Under the pieces are notes generated by a model. It had not been told where the DNA came from, did not search any database, and saw only the letters and a program-made list of their open reading frames with translations. 64,000 bases of DNA, from assembly GCA_964228145.1 (NCBI GenBank), contig CAXQZJ010000024.1, positions 1 through 64,000 on the forward strand, in the 5' to 3' direction. Shown here one piece after another: positions 26,348-35,024 of the stretch. The position numbers were made by a program, and so were the translations under genes. Source of the stretch: Pseudobowmanella sp964228145 (lineage in GTDB: Bacteria; Pseudomonadota; Gammaproteobacteria; Enterobacterales; Alteromonadaceae). Each line of letters begins with the position of its first letter. Position 1 is the stretch's first letter.

Positions 26348-27763
26348 ATGGCTAAAAACGTATATCAGTTTGTCGATGTTGAACGCATCGACCCACCGAA
26401 AAAGCCGCTGTATGTGCGTCAACAACAGTTCGCAGAAATCTATCAACCTCTGAGCGGACAACAAGCTCAAGGTCAGGCTGATCGTTGCCTGGATTGCGGT
26501 AACCCCTACTGTGAATGGAAATGTCCGGTTCACAACTACATCCCTCAGTGGCTTAAACTGGTCAACGAAGGCAAATTGTTCGAAGCGGCAGAGTTGTCCA
26601 GCAAGACCAATTCTCTGCCGGAAGTATGTGGCAGAGTTTGTCCGCAGGATCGATTGTGTGAAGGGGCCTGTACTTTAAATGACGATTTTGGCGCCGTGAC
26701 CATTGGCAGTATTGAAAAATACATTACCGATACAGCCTTCGAACAGGGTTGGCGACCTGACATGTCCGGCATTGTTGCCACCGGTAAAAGGGTCGCGGTC
26801 ATTGGCGCGGGGCCTGCCGGACTGGCCTGTGCAGATATTCTTATTCGTAACGGCGTTACTCCGGTAGTGTTCGACAAATACCAGGAAATCGGCGGTTTAC
26901 TGACCTTTGGCATTCCGGCTTTTAAACTTGAAAAAGAAGTGATCACCCGCCGACGTGAGATATTCACCGATATGGGCATTGAATTTCGATTGGGTACCGA
27001 AGTTGGAAAAGATGTCGCATTTGCAGACCTGTTAAAAGAGTATGATGCGGTTTTTCTTGGGATGGGCACCTATAAATACATGAAAGGTGGGTTTGACAAT
27101 GAAAGCGCCGAGGGTGTTTATGAAGCCCTGCCGTTTTTGATTGCCAACACAAATCGCTTAATGGGTCTGGAGAAAGACCCGCAAGATTACATCAGTATGA
27201 CAGGTAAGCGGGTTATTGTCCTCGGCGGCGGAGATACCGCGATGGACTGTGTAAGAACCTCGGTACGGCAAGGTGCAGATCAGGTTATTTGTGCCTACCG
27301 CCGCGATGAAGTGAATATGCCGGGTTCTCGTCGAGAGGTACAAAATGCCCGCGAAGAGGGGGTGGACTTTCGCTTCAATCTGCAACCACTGGATATAGTG
27401 GTAGATGCTCTGGGTCAGGTCAGCGGGGTCAAGTTTGTAAAGACTGAGTTAGGTGAACCTGATGCCGCAGGAAGACGCTCCCCTCAGGTCATTGCAGGCT
27501 CCGAACATGTCATCGATGCCGACGCTGTAGTTATCGCTTTCGGTTTTCAGCCTAGTCCGGCTCCCTGGTTTGCAGACTATGGAATCGTGCTCGATGAGCG
27601 TGGCAGAGTCAGAGCCCCTGCTCAGGGTAAGTTTCCTTATCAAACCAGCAACCCGTCGGTATTCGCCGGAGGTGATATGGTGCGTGGTTCGGACCTGGTT
27701 GTCACCGCAATCGATGAAGGCCGAAAAGCCGCTGAGGGAATTCTGGACTACCTCAATGTATAA
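26348..27763 (+). CDS. gltD: Glutamate synthase small subunit GltD
   Basis: Flavoprotein that feeds NADPH electrons to GltB. The 471 aa product has N-terminal [4Fe-4S] cysteines (CLDCGNPYCEWKCPVHNYIP and CGRVCPQDRLCEGAC), an FAD-binding motif (VIGAGPAGLACADIL), a second nucleotide-binding motif (VIVLGGGDTAMDC) for NADPH and the C-terminal FAGGDMVRGSDLVVTAI segment. AGGAGG lies 5 bases before the ATG, overlapping the gltB stop region. Length is typical. Confidence 0.98.
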   Translation: MAKNVYQFVDVERIDPPKKPLYVRQQQFAEIYQPLSGQQAQGQADRCLDCGNPYCEWKCPVHNYIPQWLKLVNEGKLFEAAELSSKTNSLPEVCGRVCPQDRLCEGACTLNDDFGAVTIGSIEKYITDTAFEQGWRPDMSGIVATGKRVAVIGAGPAGLACADILIRNGVTPVVFDKYQEIGGLLTFGIPAFKLEKEVITRRREIFTDMGIEFRLGTEVGKDVAFADLLKEYDAVFLGMGTYKYMKGGFDNESAEGVYEALPFLIANTNRLMGLEKDPQDYISMTGKRVIVLGGGDTAMDCVRTSVRQGADQVICAYRRDEVNMPGSRREVQNAREEGVDFRFNLQPLDIVVDALGQVSGVKFVKTELGEPDAAGRRSPQVIAGSEHVIDADAVVIAFGFQPSPAPWFADYGIVLDERGRVRAPAQGKFPYQTSNPSVFAGGDMVRGSDLVVTAIDEGRKAAEGILDYLNV

Positions 27764-27770
27764 TTAATCG

Positions 27771-27792
27771 GTCGCTACCAGACGGTAGCGAC
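27771..27792 (+). terminator. Hairpin after gltD
   Basis: A perfect 9-bp stem GTCGCTACC/GGTAGCGAC with an AGAC loop sits 7 bases after the gltD stop. There is no T-run, so it may be a transcript-end or RNA-stabilising hairpin, not an intrinsic terminator. Confidence 0.4.
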
Positions 27793-27896
27793 AATACCTA
27801 AGTGTTAACCCACATACCCGCCGCTCAGGTCAAAATATTGCCTTCCTTTACAACCAGACATATAGTCAATCCAGACTCTTATTCAACGGGCTTAGT

Positions 27897-28238
27897 ATGA
27901 ACCTTGTGACACTTGGCAGTTTGTTGGTTGGTGCACTGAGTAACAGCACCCAACCCTGTCCCTCTACTTTTGGCGACGTGCCGCTTGCCCCCAAGGCCAG
28001 CTACTGTCATATCTTCAACCAGTCCAGTCCCGCCAGCATGAGCTTTCATGCGCCGGCGACGCCTGAGCAAACTCTGACATTTTACCAACAAACATTGGGC
28101 GAGCAGATCGTGACTGCAAGCAAACAAGCCGGTCGTACCTTATTATTATTAAAACAAGGGCGTCTGGTCATCTCCCTTGATGGCACCGGTAGCCAAGTCG
28201 ATATTCTTATTGAGGCTAATCCATCGTCGGATCAATAA
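27897..28238 (+). CDS. Uncharacterised 113 aa protein
   Basis: I do not recognise the family. The N-terminus (MNLVTLGSLLVGALS) is weakly hydrophobic and could be a short signal peptide, followed by two cysteines (about 21 and 37). The central part, FHAPATPEQTLTFYQQTLG, then alternating strands (TLLLLKQGRLVISLDG, QVDILIEA) suggest a small alpha/beta domain. The gene stands alone between gltD and a DUF2726 gene with no convincing ribosome-binding site. Codon use looks like its neighbours. Probably a real gene; function unknown. Confidence 0.55.
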   Translation: MNLVTLGSLLVGALSNSTQPCPSTFGDVPLAPKASYCHIFNQSSPASMSFHAPATPEQTLTFYQQTLGEQIVTASKQAGRTLLLLKQGRLVISLDGTGSQVDILIEANPSSDQ

Positions 28239-28310
28239 AACTGGCACATTTTCTGCAGTTAATCTCGGATATTGGCAAGGGTCAAAATCCTGACGAAAAC
28301 GAGGTGCACT

Positions 28311-28880
28311 GTGGAAATCGCAATTTTATTAATGATCTTACTTATCGTTGTTGCCGTGGCAGCAATTAAACTCAGCGATGTTGGCGTAACATTTCCCTTT
28401 ACCCGTAAGGCGACACTTTACACAGCTGCAGAGCGCCGATTTTTAAGCATGTTAGATACCGCAGTAGGTGCAAACTACCGCATCATGTGTCGTGTCAGGC
28501 TCAGTGATATTGTTCAGGTGCGTGCCAATACACCTGTGAAAATAAGTCGCAATGCCCTTTCTCAGGCCAGCAGCCGCCAATTGGACTTTGTGTTATGCGA
28601 CAAAGAAACCATGAGTCCGGTAGTGGCGATTGATTTGGTAAATACCGATAGCGACAAGCCCTACAAAGCGCAGCGCGATTGGTTTGTCAGCGGCACGCTC
28701 GATACAGTACGGATTCCCCATCTGCGCATCAAAGCCAAGCCAAATTATAAACCCCAGGAAATTCGCGATGTGATTCAAGCCAAGCTTGCCCCATTGAAAT
28801 ACCAGCAACCTCAGACACCGTTGATCAAAGGCACGATCAAGCCAGGCACAGCTGCGCCCGGTCGTCCGGCCGCCGCCTGA
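28311..28880 (+). CDS. DUF2726 domain protein with N-terminal membrane helix
   Basis: The 189 aa product has one N-terminal membrane helix (about 2-20) and a cytoplasmic DUF2726 domain: TAAERRFLSMLDTAVGANYRIMCRVRLSDIV, then SSRQLDFVLCDKETMSPVVAIDL, with the D-F-V-L-C-D core that resembles a nuclease-like PD-(D/E)XK strand pair in this family. The C-terminal tail is proline/alanine-rich. The GTG at 28311 has GAGG 6 nt upstream and gives a membrane helix directly at the N-terminus; a TTG at 28272 is in frame but lacks a ribosome-binding site. Cellular role unknown. Confidence 0.8.
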   Translation: MEIAILLMILLIVVAVAAIKLSDVGVTFPFTRKATLYTAAERRFLSMLDTAVGANYRIMCRVRLSDIVQVRANTPVKISRNALSQASSRQLDFVLCDKETMSPVVAIDLVNTDSDKPYKAQRDWFVSGTLDTVRIPHLRIKAKPNYKPQEIRDVIQAKLAPLKYQQPQTPLIKGTIKPGTAAPGRPAAA

Positions 28881-28891
28881 TGCCAGTGAGA

Positions 28892-28917
28892 AAAGTCGCT
28901 TAATCGCGGCTTTTTTT
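28892..28917 (+). terminator. Rho-independent terminator after the DUF2726 gene
   Basis: AAAGTCGC pairs with GCGGCTTT (one wobble) around a 6-nt loop and is followed by seven T. It insulates the downstream mtnN transcription unit. Confidence 0.8.
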
Positions 28918-28987
28918 CGCCATTGACCCACGAACTTGATAAAAATGATGTAAACTTGCGCCACATTTTTTTCAGCAAAAGTTGTAC

Positions 28988-29695
28988 ATGAAAATAGGCA
29001 TTCTCGGGGCCATGGATCAAGAAGTTGCCCTGCTTAAAGAGACCCTACAGGACGTAACCATTAATGAATACGCTCACCTGACCTTTTACGCAGGTAAGCT
29101 ACATGGCGTGGACGTGGTTGTGGTTAAGTGCGGAATCGGCAAAGTGGCCGCCGCTGTAGCCACCACCATACTGATTGACCGCTTCGCTCCGGACTTTGTC
29201 GTGAATACGGGATCAGCAGGCGGATTTGACGCAGATCTGGACATTGGCGATTTGGTCATCGCTGACTTTGTTCAGCATCATGACGTCGATTTGACACATT
29301 TTGGCTATGAGCGGGGCCAGACCTACGGCATGCCCGCTAAGTTTCAATGTGATGAGCGCCTGATTGTAGCGGCAGAACATGCAGCCCAGCACGTTGCCGA
29401 TCTCAAAAGTAAACGTGGCTTAATTTGTACCGGCGATGCCTTCATCGGCAGCGATGATGTGGTGGCACGTTTACGTGATTTGTTCCCTGATATGCATGCG
29501 GTGGAAATGGAAGGCGCGGCAATAGCCCAAACCTGTCATATGCTCGAAACCCCTTTTGTGGTGATTCGATCCCTGTCTGACATCGCCGGCAAAACGTCAA
29601 GTATGTCCTTTACCCAATACATCGACATCGCCGCTAAGCACTCTGCACAAATGGTCATGAGCATGATTGCAGAGCTGGCCGCTCAACGCAGCTAA
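28988..29695 (+). CDS. mtnN: 5'-methylthioadenosine/S-adenosylhomocysteine nucleosidase
   Basis: Cleaves adenine from methylthioadenosine and S-adenosylhomocysteine (SAH). The 235 aa product begins MKIGILGAMDQEVALL, with the purine nucleoside phosphorylase-fold signatures VVVKCGIGKVAAAVATT, NTGSAGGF, EMEGAAIAQTC (catalytic Glu) and VIRSLSDIAG (catalytic Asp). The ATG at 28988 is used, not a TTG two codons upstream. It heads a tight cluster with the CbiB-like gene (3 bp gap) and btuF. The window also encodes AhcY, so SAH can be removed by two routes. Confidence 0.96.
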   Translation: MKIGILGAMDQEVALLKETLQDVTINEYAHLTFYAGKLHGVDVVVVKCGIGKVAAAVATTILIDRFAPDFVVNTGSAGGFDADLDIGDLVIADFVQHHDVDLTHFGYERGQTYGMPAKFQCDERLIVAAEHAAQHVADLKSKRGLICTGDAFIGSDDVVARLRDLFPDMHAVEMEGAAIAQTCHMLETPFVVIRSLSDIAGKTSSMSFTQYIDIAAKHSAQMVMSMIAELAAQRS

Positions 29696-29698
29696 GCG

Positions 29699-30637
29699 AT
29701 GCTGACAGCCTCATTCGACATGGTCGTAATCAGCCTCGTTACCGTGGTTGTTTGCGGCGTGCTCGAACAATGGCTGCCTTGGCCAGAGCGTTATCACCCT
29801 CTGGCTTTTATTCGACTATTATCCCTCAGGCTGACCGACAAGGTTTGTCACCCCCAACGGCCGCGCTCTCAACAATATACAGCTTGCGTGCTGGCGATGT
29901 TGTGCCTGTTTGCACCACTGCTGCTATTACTTTGGTTAGTCGTCCAAATGGCCGATTACCCCGTCCTGTTCGAGGGCTTATGGTTACTTATAGCACTACG
30001 CTTCAAGCATAGTCTGAATGTTGCCCGACGCGTCCAACAAGCGTTAGTCAGGCAACACAAATTACTGGCTCGGGAGACCCTTTCACACTTGGTATGTCGC
30101 GATACACAAAGCCTGTCGCCGGTAGGCATGGTGAAAGCCACCAATGAAACCCTGTTCATCAGGGTTTGTTACCAACAGCTCACACCTATACTGCTGTTTT
30201 TACTGGGTGGCGGTTTATTGGCCCTAAGCTACCGTATGCTGCTGGAATTTCACTATGTCGCCAACCCCAAACAGCCCCGTTTCGCTGTGTTTGGCAAGCC
30301 ACTGGCGGTGTCATTATCAGTGCTCAACTGGGTGTCGGCCAAAATTTTGGCGGCCACATTATTGATCATTTCTCATCCCGTTCACTTGTTCAGGCATGCT
30401 AACTATTTAATTGGCAGTAACCGTAAAGTGATTGTCCAATGCGCTGCCGCTGCAATGCGTATCCAACTGGGTGGGCCGGCCATGTACCCCAGAGGGAAAT
30501 ATCGTTTTGCCAGATTCGGTCATCGCTCACCAACGCCAAACGACATTCCACGGGCAATCCGTTTTGTTGGATTGGCCCGAGTCGGCCTGAGCTGTCCACT
30601 GTTGCTTGTTGCCAGCATGTTGTTATTAGGAGGATAA
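29699..30637 (+). CDS. Divergent CbiB/CobD-like membrane protein
   Basis: 312 aa polytopic protein related to adenosylcobinamide-phosphate synthase (CbiB). Family traits kept are the N-terminal WPERYHPLAFIRLLS (HPxxxIG-like), ETLSHLVCRDTQSLS (RDT-L), and the C-terminal MRIQLGGPAMYPRGKYR (QLGGP-Y). The segments that are normally ENxxDG, NTLDSM and DD-NWxPAR are changed (ATNETLF, LLEFHY, LSVLNWVSAKIL), so several conserved acidic residues are absent. It may be a divergent or non-catalytic relative; AmpE is a distant alternative. Located 3 bp from both mtnN and btuF, which points to corrinoid metabolism. Confidence 0.7.
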   Translation: MLTASFDMVVISLVTVVVCGVLEQWLPWPERYHPLAFIRLLSLRLTDKVCHPQRPRSQQYTACVLAMLCLFAPLLLLLWLVVQMADYPVLFEGLWLLIALRFKHSLNVARRVQQALVRQHKLLARETLSHLVCRDTQSLSPVGMVKATNETLFIRVCYQQLTPILLFLLGGGLLALSYRMLLEFHYVANPKQPRFAVFGKPLAVSLSVLNWVSAKILAATLLIISHPVHLFRHANYLIGSNRKVIVQCAAAAMRIQLGGPAMYPRGKYRFARFGHRSPTPNDIPRAIRFVGLARVGLSCPLLLVASMLLLGG

Positions 30638-30640
30638 GCA

Positions 30641-31447
30641 ATGCGTCTTGTAGTTTTACTATTATTGTGTTGCTGCGCTGGCACGTTCGCCCAGACGCGC
30701 ATTGTCAGCCTCGCACCTCACACCACTGAAATGCTTTTCGCCATCGGTGCCGGCGAGCAGGTCGTCGCGGTCAGTGATTTCAGTGACTATCCTGCAGCAG
30801 CACAACAGCTGCCCGTGGTAGCCTCCTATCAGGGCGTAAACTTTGAAGCACTTATAAAGCTTCAACCCGATTTAGTGGTAGTTTGGCAAGGCGGTAACAA
30901 GCCCCAGGACATTAGCCGTCTCAAAGCAATGGGTTTTGACCTTTTTGTTTCAAACGTAAAGCAACCCGAAGACATTGCCTCTGAAATTGAGGAGCTCGGC
31001 CAACGACTTAACAAACCCCGGGCAACTGCTTTAGCCAGTGACATTCGCCGTCAATTGACGCAGCTCCGGAATAATTACAGTCAGCAAGCGCGGATTGATG
31101 TGCTGTACTACATGTGGCCCAGCCCCTTAATGACGATCAATCAACATGCCTGGGCCAGCAAACTGCTATCCATCTGCCGCGCCCGCAGCGTATTTCATGA
31201 CCTACCCAGTGACTATCCGGAAGTCAGCCTGGAGGCAGCAATCGCACGAAAACCTGCTAAAGTTATAGCGGCGTTCGACACTGGCCGAGAGCAGTTGTTA
31301 GCATTTTGGCAGCCTTGGTTGCCTGTGATGGACATTGAAACGCGAGATATCATTCAGGTGAACGCCGATCGTCTACATCGTTTTTCACCAAGATTAGTTA
31401 ATGGTCTCAAAGACTTATGTTTACAAATTCACGCCCCCCGAGAGTAA
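30641..31447 (+). CDS. btuF: Cobalamin ABC transporter substrate-binding protein BtuF
   Basis: Periplasmic binding protein that delivers vitamin B12 to the BtuCD importer. The 268 aa product has a signal peptide (LLLLCCCAGTFAQ), then a helical-backbone type III binding fold: RIVSLAPHTTEMLFAIGAG, VVAVSDFSDYPAAA, LPVVASYQGVNFEALIKLQPDLVVVW. The membrane (BtuC) and ATPase (BtuD) subunits are not in the window. A cysteine cluster at about 6-8 could hint at a lipobox-like feature, but the AQ cleavage looks like signal peptidase I. Linked to the CbiB-like gene. Confidence 0.88.
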   Translation: MRLVVLLLLCCCAGTFAQTRIVSLAPHTTEMLFAIGAGEQVVAVSDFSDYPAAAQQLPVVASYQGVNFEALIKLQPDLVVVWQGGNKPQDISRLKAMGFDLFVSNVKQPEDIASEIEELGQRLNKPRATALASDIRRQLTQLRNNYSQQARIDVLYYMWPSPLMTINQHAWASKLLSICRARSVFHDLPSDYPEVSLEAAIARKPAKVIAAFDTGREQLLAFWQPWLPVMDIETRDIIQVNADRLHRFSPRLVNGLKDLCLQIHAPRE

Positions 31448-31535
31448 TTCGCGATTTTATGACAAAAAGTCCGCAAAAATGGATGCATCATGCTAAAATC
31501 CGCGCCTTTGTGTGTAGCAACCCAATTGCCAAACC

Positions 31536-32552
31536 ATGAGCAAGTATGACGTTATAGCGCTAGGCAACGCCCTGGTCGATAAAGAATATGAAGTCACCGA
31601 TGAATTTCTCGCCGCCCAAAATGTCGAGAAAGGTGTGATGACCTTGCTGGATCGCGAAATCCAACAGAACCTGTTGAACTCCCTCAATCGGGAGTTTGGC
31701 TTACGCAAGCGTGCCGGTGGCGGATCCGCCGCCAATTCGATGGTTACCACTGCCCAATTTGGCGGCAAAGTATTTTATTGCTGTAAAGTCGGTGATGATG
31801 AACTGGGTGAATTTTACCTGGATGATTTAACCCGCGCCGGGGTAAAGCATCGACTGGAGAAACAGCACACCCCGGGCCATACCGGTCGCTGTGTGATCAT
31901 GGTTTCTCAGGATGCAGAGCGCACTATGTGCACCTCCCTCGGCATCACTATCGACTTTTCTGTCGACGAACTGCATGAAGACGTGATTCGCGAATCACAG
32001 TATTTGTACATTGAAGGTCATTTGGTCTACCAGCGCGAAGCCGTCGACGCGATCTTAAAGGCTAAACAAGTCGCCCGTCGTCACGGGGTAAAAATCGCCA
32101 TGACCTTTTCCGACCCGGCTGTCGTCAAGTATGCTCGTGAACACCTTGCTGAAGTGATCGGAAACGACGGAGTCGATCTATTATTCTGTAATGAAGATGA
32201 GATTCGTGACTGGAGCGAAGTCGACAGTGTCGAAGAAGGTATCAATCAGATTTTAACCATTACCGATACCCTAGTCTTGACTCGAGGCTGCAAAGGTGCA
32301 CAAATAATAACCAAGCAAGATGTCATTGATATCCCTCCGTACCCTATTGTTGCAGTAGACAGTACGGGTGCCGGCGATACATTTGCAGGGGCTTACCTGT
32401 ATGGCATCACCAACGGTTTAGATACGCGTACCGCAGGTCGTTTAGCAAGTCGTAGTGCTGCAGAATGCGTTTCCCGTTTTGGCCCTCGATTGAGTCAAGA
32501 TGCTCAGGATGCGATTCTGGCTGAGATTCGTGGAGGGATTTCAGACTCCTAG
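31536..32552 (+). CDS. Adenosine kinase (PfkB/ribokinase family)
   Basis: Phosphorylates a nucleoside, most likely adenosine, with ATP. The 338 aa product has the PfkB signatures: GGGSAANSM near the N-terminus, DDELGEFYLDDL, and the C-terminal VDSTGAGDTFAGAYLYG with the catalytic Asp. It lies 14 bp before ahcY, which releases adenosine; removal of adenosine by the kinase would pull the reversible AhcY reaction forward. Members in this context are annotated adenosine kinase; specificity is inferred from family and neighbour. Confidence 0.88.
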   Translation: MSKYDVIALGNALVDKEYEVTDEFLAAQNVEKGVMTLLDREIQQNLLNSLNREFGLRKRAGGGSAANSMVTTAQFGGKVFYCCKVGDDELGEFYLDDLTRAGVKHRLEKQHTPGHTGRCVIMVSQDAERTMCTSLGITIDFSVDELHEDVIRESQYLYIEGHLVYQREAVDAILKAKQVARRHGVKIAMTFSDPAVVKYAREHLAEVIGNDGVDLLFCNEDEIRDWSEVDSVEEGINQILTITDTLVLTRGCKGAQIITKQDVIDIPPYPIVAVDSTGAGDTFAGAYLYGITNGLDTRTAGRLASRSAAECVSRFGPRLSQDAQDAILAEIRGGISDS

Positions 32553-32566
32553 CAAAGGAAAACAAT

Positions 32567-33952
32567 ATGACTGGCGCTCCCCCGCAAAACCGTGACTTTA
32601 AAGTTAAAGATCTATCACTGGCAGAATGGGGGCGTGCTGAGCTTTCCATTGCACAAAGCGAAATGCCCGCTCTTATGGCAATTCGTGAAAAGTATCGTGC
32701 CGCTCAGCCCCTGAAAGGCGCTAAAATCCTCGGTTGTATCCACATGACAATTCAGACCGGAGTGTTGATTGAAACGTTAATCGCACTGGGTGCTGAGGTC
32801 AGGTGGTCGTCCTGTAATATCTTTTCGACTCAAGACCATGCTGCGGCTGCCATGGCGGCTGCGGGAATCCCCGTGTTTGCCTGGAAAGGCGAAACTGAAC
32901 AAGAATATGAATGGTGTCTGGAACAAACCATCATCAAGGATAACCAGCCATGGGATGCCAACATGGTGTTAGATGACGGAGGCGATTTAACCGCCATGCT
33001 GCATGACAAGTACCCTCAGGTATTACAACAGGTTCATGGCATCACCGAAGAGACCACCACGGGTGTGCATCGTCTCGAACAAATGCTGCAACAAGGCGTA
33101 CTGAAAGTACCCGCGATCAACGTCAACGACTCTGTGACTAAATCGAAAAATGACAATAAATACGGGTGCCGCCATAGCCTAAACGATGCGATTAAGCGGG
33201 CAACAGACCATTTACTTGCAGGAAAGAAGGCATTGGTAATCGGCTATGGTGACGTCGGCAAAGGGTCGGCACAATCGTTACGCCAGGAAGGCATGATTGT
33301 AAAAGTCATGGAAATCGATCCAATTTGTGCAATGCAGGCTTGTATGGACGGGTTTGAAGTAGTGTCTGCCTACAAGGACGGCATCAATACCGGTTTAGCC
33401 GAGGACATCAATCAGACGCTGCTGGCGCATACCGATTTAATCGTCACCACGACGGGAAATGTCAATGTGTGCGATGCAGCCATGTTACAACACGTCAGCA
33501 AGCATGCTGTAGTTTGCAATATCGGCCACTTTGATAATGAAATCGACACAGCTTGGATGCGTCAACATTGGCGCTGGGAAAAAGTGAAGGATCAGGTACA
33601 TAAAGTTTATCGCAGTGAGGATGACGAGGATTACATCCTGCTACTTTCTGAAGGCCGTCTGGTTAATTTGGGCAATGCCACAGGCCACCCTTCGCGGATT
33701 ATGGACGGTTCATTTGCCAACCAGGTATTAGCACAAATTTATTTATACCAACAAGGCTTTGCCAACCTGGACAAAGCGCAACAATCTGATTTGTTGCGGG
33801 TTGAAGTGTTGCCCAAAGAGCTCGATGAAGAAGTCGCAGCCCACATGGTTAAAGGATTTGGCGGCGTCATTACCCGGCTTACCCAGACACAGGCAGACTA
33901 CATAAATGTCAGTTGCAATGGGCCCTTTAAACCCGATACCTATAGATACTGA
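32567..33952 (+). CDS. ahcY: Adenosylhomocysteinase AhcY (SahH)
   Basis: NAD-dependent enzyme that splits S-adenosylhomocysteine into adenosine and homocysteine. The 461 aa product has the substrate domain (CIHMTIQTGVLIETL, SCNIFSTQDHAAAAM), NDSVTKSKNDNKYGCRHSL, the NAD-binding GYGDVGKGSAQSL, and the C-terminal MDGSFANQVLAQIYL and KPDTYRY, which contribute to the active site across the dimer. AAAGGAAAA precedes the ATG. A terminator follows, so the kinase and AhcY form one unit. Confidence 0.98.
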   Translation: MTGAPPQNRDFKVKDLSLAEWGRAELSIAQSEMPALMAIREKYRAAQPLKGAKILGCIHMTIQTGVLIETLIALGAEVRWSSCNIFSTQDHAAAAMAAAGIPVFAWKGETEQEYEWCLEQTIIKDNQPWDANMVLDDGGDLTAMLHDKYPQVLQQVHGITEETTTGVHRLEQMLQQGVLKVPAINVNDSVTKSKNDNKYGCRHSLNDAIKRATDHLLAGKKALVIGYGDVGKGSAQSLRQEGMIVKVMEIDPICAMQACMDGFEVVSAYKDGINTGLAEDINQTLLAHTDLIVTTTGNVNVCDAAMLQHVSKHAVVCNIGHFDNEIDTAWMRQHWRWEKVKDQVHKVYRSEDDEDYILLLSEGRLVNLGNATGHPSRIMDGSFANQVLAQIYLYQQGFANLDKAQQSDLLRVEVLPKELDEEVAAHMVKGFGGVITRLTQTQADYINVSCNGPFKPDTYRY

Positions 33953-33977
33953 TGAATATTCATGTTTGCTAACAAAT

Positions 33978-33999
33978 AGAGCCCTAACGGGCTCTTTTT
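33978..33999 (+). terminator. Rho-independent terminator after ahcY
   Basis: AGAGCCC/GGGCTCT, a 7-bp stem with a TAAC loop, followed by TTTTT, 26 bases after the ahcY stop. Confidence 0.9.
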
Positions 34000-34062
34000 A
34001 TCTGTCTTTTAACTCTGCTATGCTAGGTTAGATAATAATCGATAATGCAAGGACAAGGTTAA

Positions 34063-34608
34063 ATGAGCATCGAAGTGACTTTCCAACTGAGCGACACAGA
34101 CTTAACCCATTTTCGTGGGTTAATGAATACTGCAATCGAAAATGCAGCCCGTCTGCCTGAAGCCACAATCAAACAAAAAGCGACTCTGGCGCTACAGGAA
34201 ATGAGTCAGGATAACGTACCTGAGTTTGTTCGCAGCCGGGTTGAAAGCCTTCGCGCTCTACTTGCTATGCTAGACGATGAAACCTGGGCTTTACCTGAAG
34301 AAGAGCGTAAAGAAGTACTTACTTCGCTAGCCTATTTCAGTGAGCCTGAAGATTTGGTTCCTGATCACATCCCGGTGTTGGGTTATCTTGATGATGCAAT
34401 TATGATTGAGTTGGTCGTACAAGACTTGTCTGACAATATTGATGCTTACAAAGAGTTTTGTGAATTCCGGGATACTGAATCTCAGCGTCGCGGTGTTGAT
34501 GTCAGTACTCAGGACTGGCTGTCGAGCAAGCGCAACGAAATGCACAACCGGATGCGCAAACGCCGCAGCAATCGACGCGGTGGTCGTATCTTTAGTCGCG
34601 TATTTTAA
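34063..34608 (+). CDS. DUF1232 (YkvA-like) domain protein
   Basis: The 181 aa product contains the YkvA/DUF1232 signature YFSEPEDLVPDHIPVLGYLDDAIMIELVV (split here by length limits: the core is DLVPDHIPVLGYLDDA, about 105-120). An N-terminal helical part (about 1-95) precedes it, and the tail is strongly basic (RKRRSNRRGG). DUF1232 segments are amphipathic and often membrane-associated, but this protein has no obvious full membrane helix. Function of the family is unknown. Monocistronic after the ahcY terminator. Confidence 0.75.
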   Translation: MSIEVTFQLSDTDLTHFRGLMNTAIENAARLPEATIKQKATLALQEMSQDNVPEFVRSRVESLRALLAMLDDETWALPEEERKEVLTSLAYFSEPEDLVPDHIPVLGYLDDAIMIELVVQDLSDNIDAYKEFCEFRDTESQRRGVDVSTQDWLSSKRNEMHNRMRKRRSNRRGGRIFSRVF

Positions 34609-34658
34609 CGGTATAATGATGCAATCTGACTGTCACCGTTACGCTAGGTTGCATCGTT

Positions 34659-35024
34659 ATGCGCTATCTAATTTGCTTTTTTTTGCTGTTGGCGGCGTGG
34701 CCGCCACTGGCAAACGAGTTACCCCAAACCGATCCGGAGCAACTTTCCGAGCTTAAAAACGTTCTGATTGTTGATGTCAGAACGCCAGAAGAATATGCTG
34801 CCGGTCATATTCCCAATGCGATCAATTTGCCACTACAGCAACTCATTGAGACTAAGACATTACCCGCTATATTGGCTGACCAAACAATAGTCGTCTATTG
34901 TCGCAGCGGACGCCGCTCAGGGTTAGCACTGCAACATATTAAGGCATTGGGGCATGCGCAGTTTTCCCAATTAAGCGGGGACTTCCTCTTATGGCAGCAA
35001 CAAGGGAGGCCAATTGAACACTGA
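34659..35024 (+). CDS. Periplasmic rhodanese-domain protein
   Basis: The 121 aa product has a signal peptide (about 1-19, ending PLANE) followed by a single rhodanese domain: VDVRTPEEYAAGHIPNAINLPL and the active-site loop VVYCRSGRRSG, whose cysteine would carry persulfide. Small exported rhodaneses of this type may handle sulfane sulfur in the periplasm; the physiological substrate is unknown. Overlaps the next gene by 11 bases, the first of a compact five-gene run. Confidence 0.88.
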   Translation: MRYLICFFLLLAAWPPLANELPQTDPEQLSELKNVLIVDVRTPEEYAAGHIPNAINLPLQQLIETKTLPAILADQTIVVYCRSGRRSGLALQHIKALGHAQFSQLSGDFLLWQQQGRPIEH

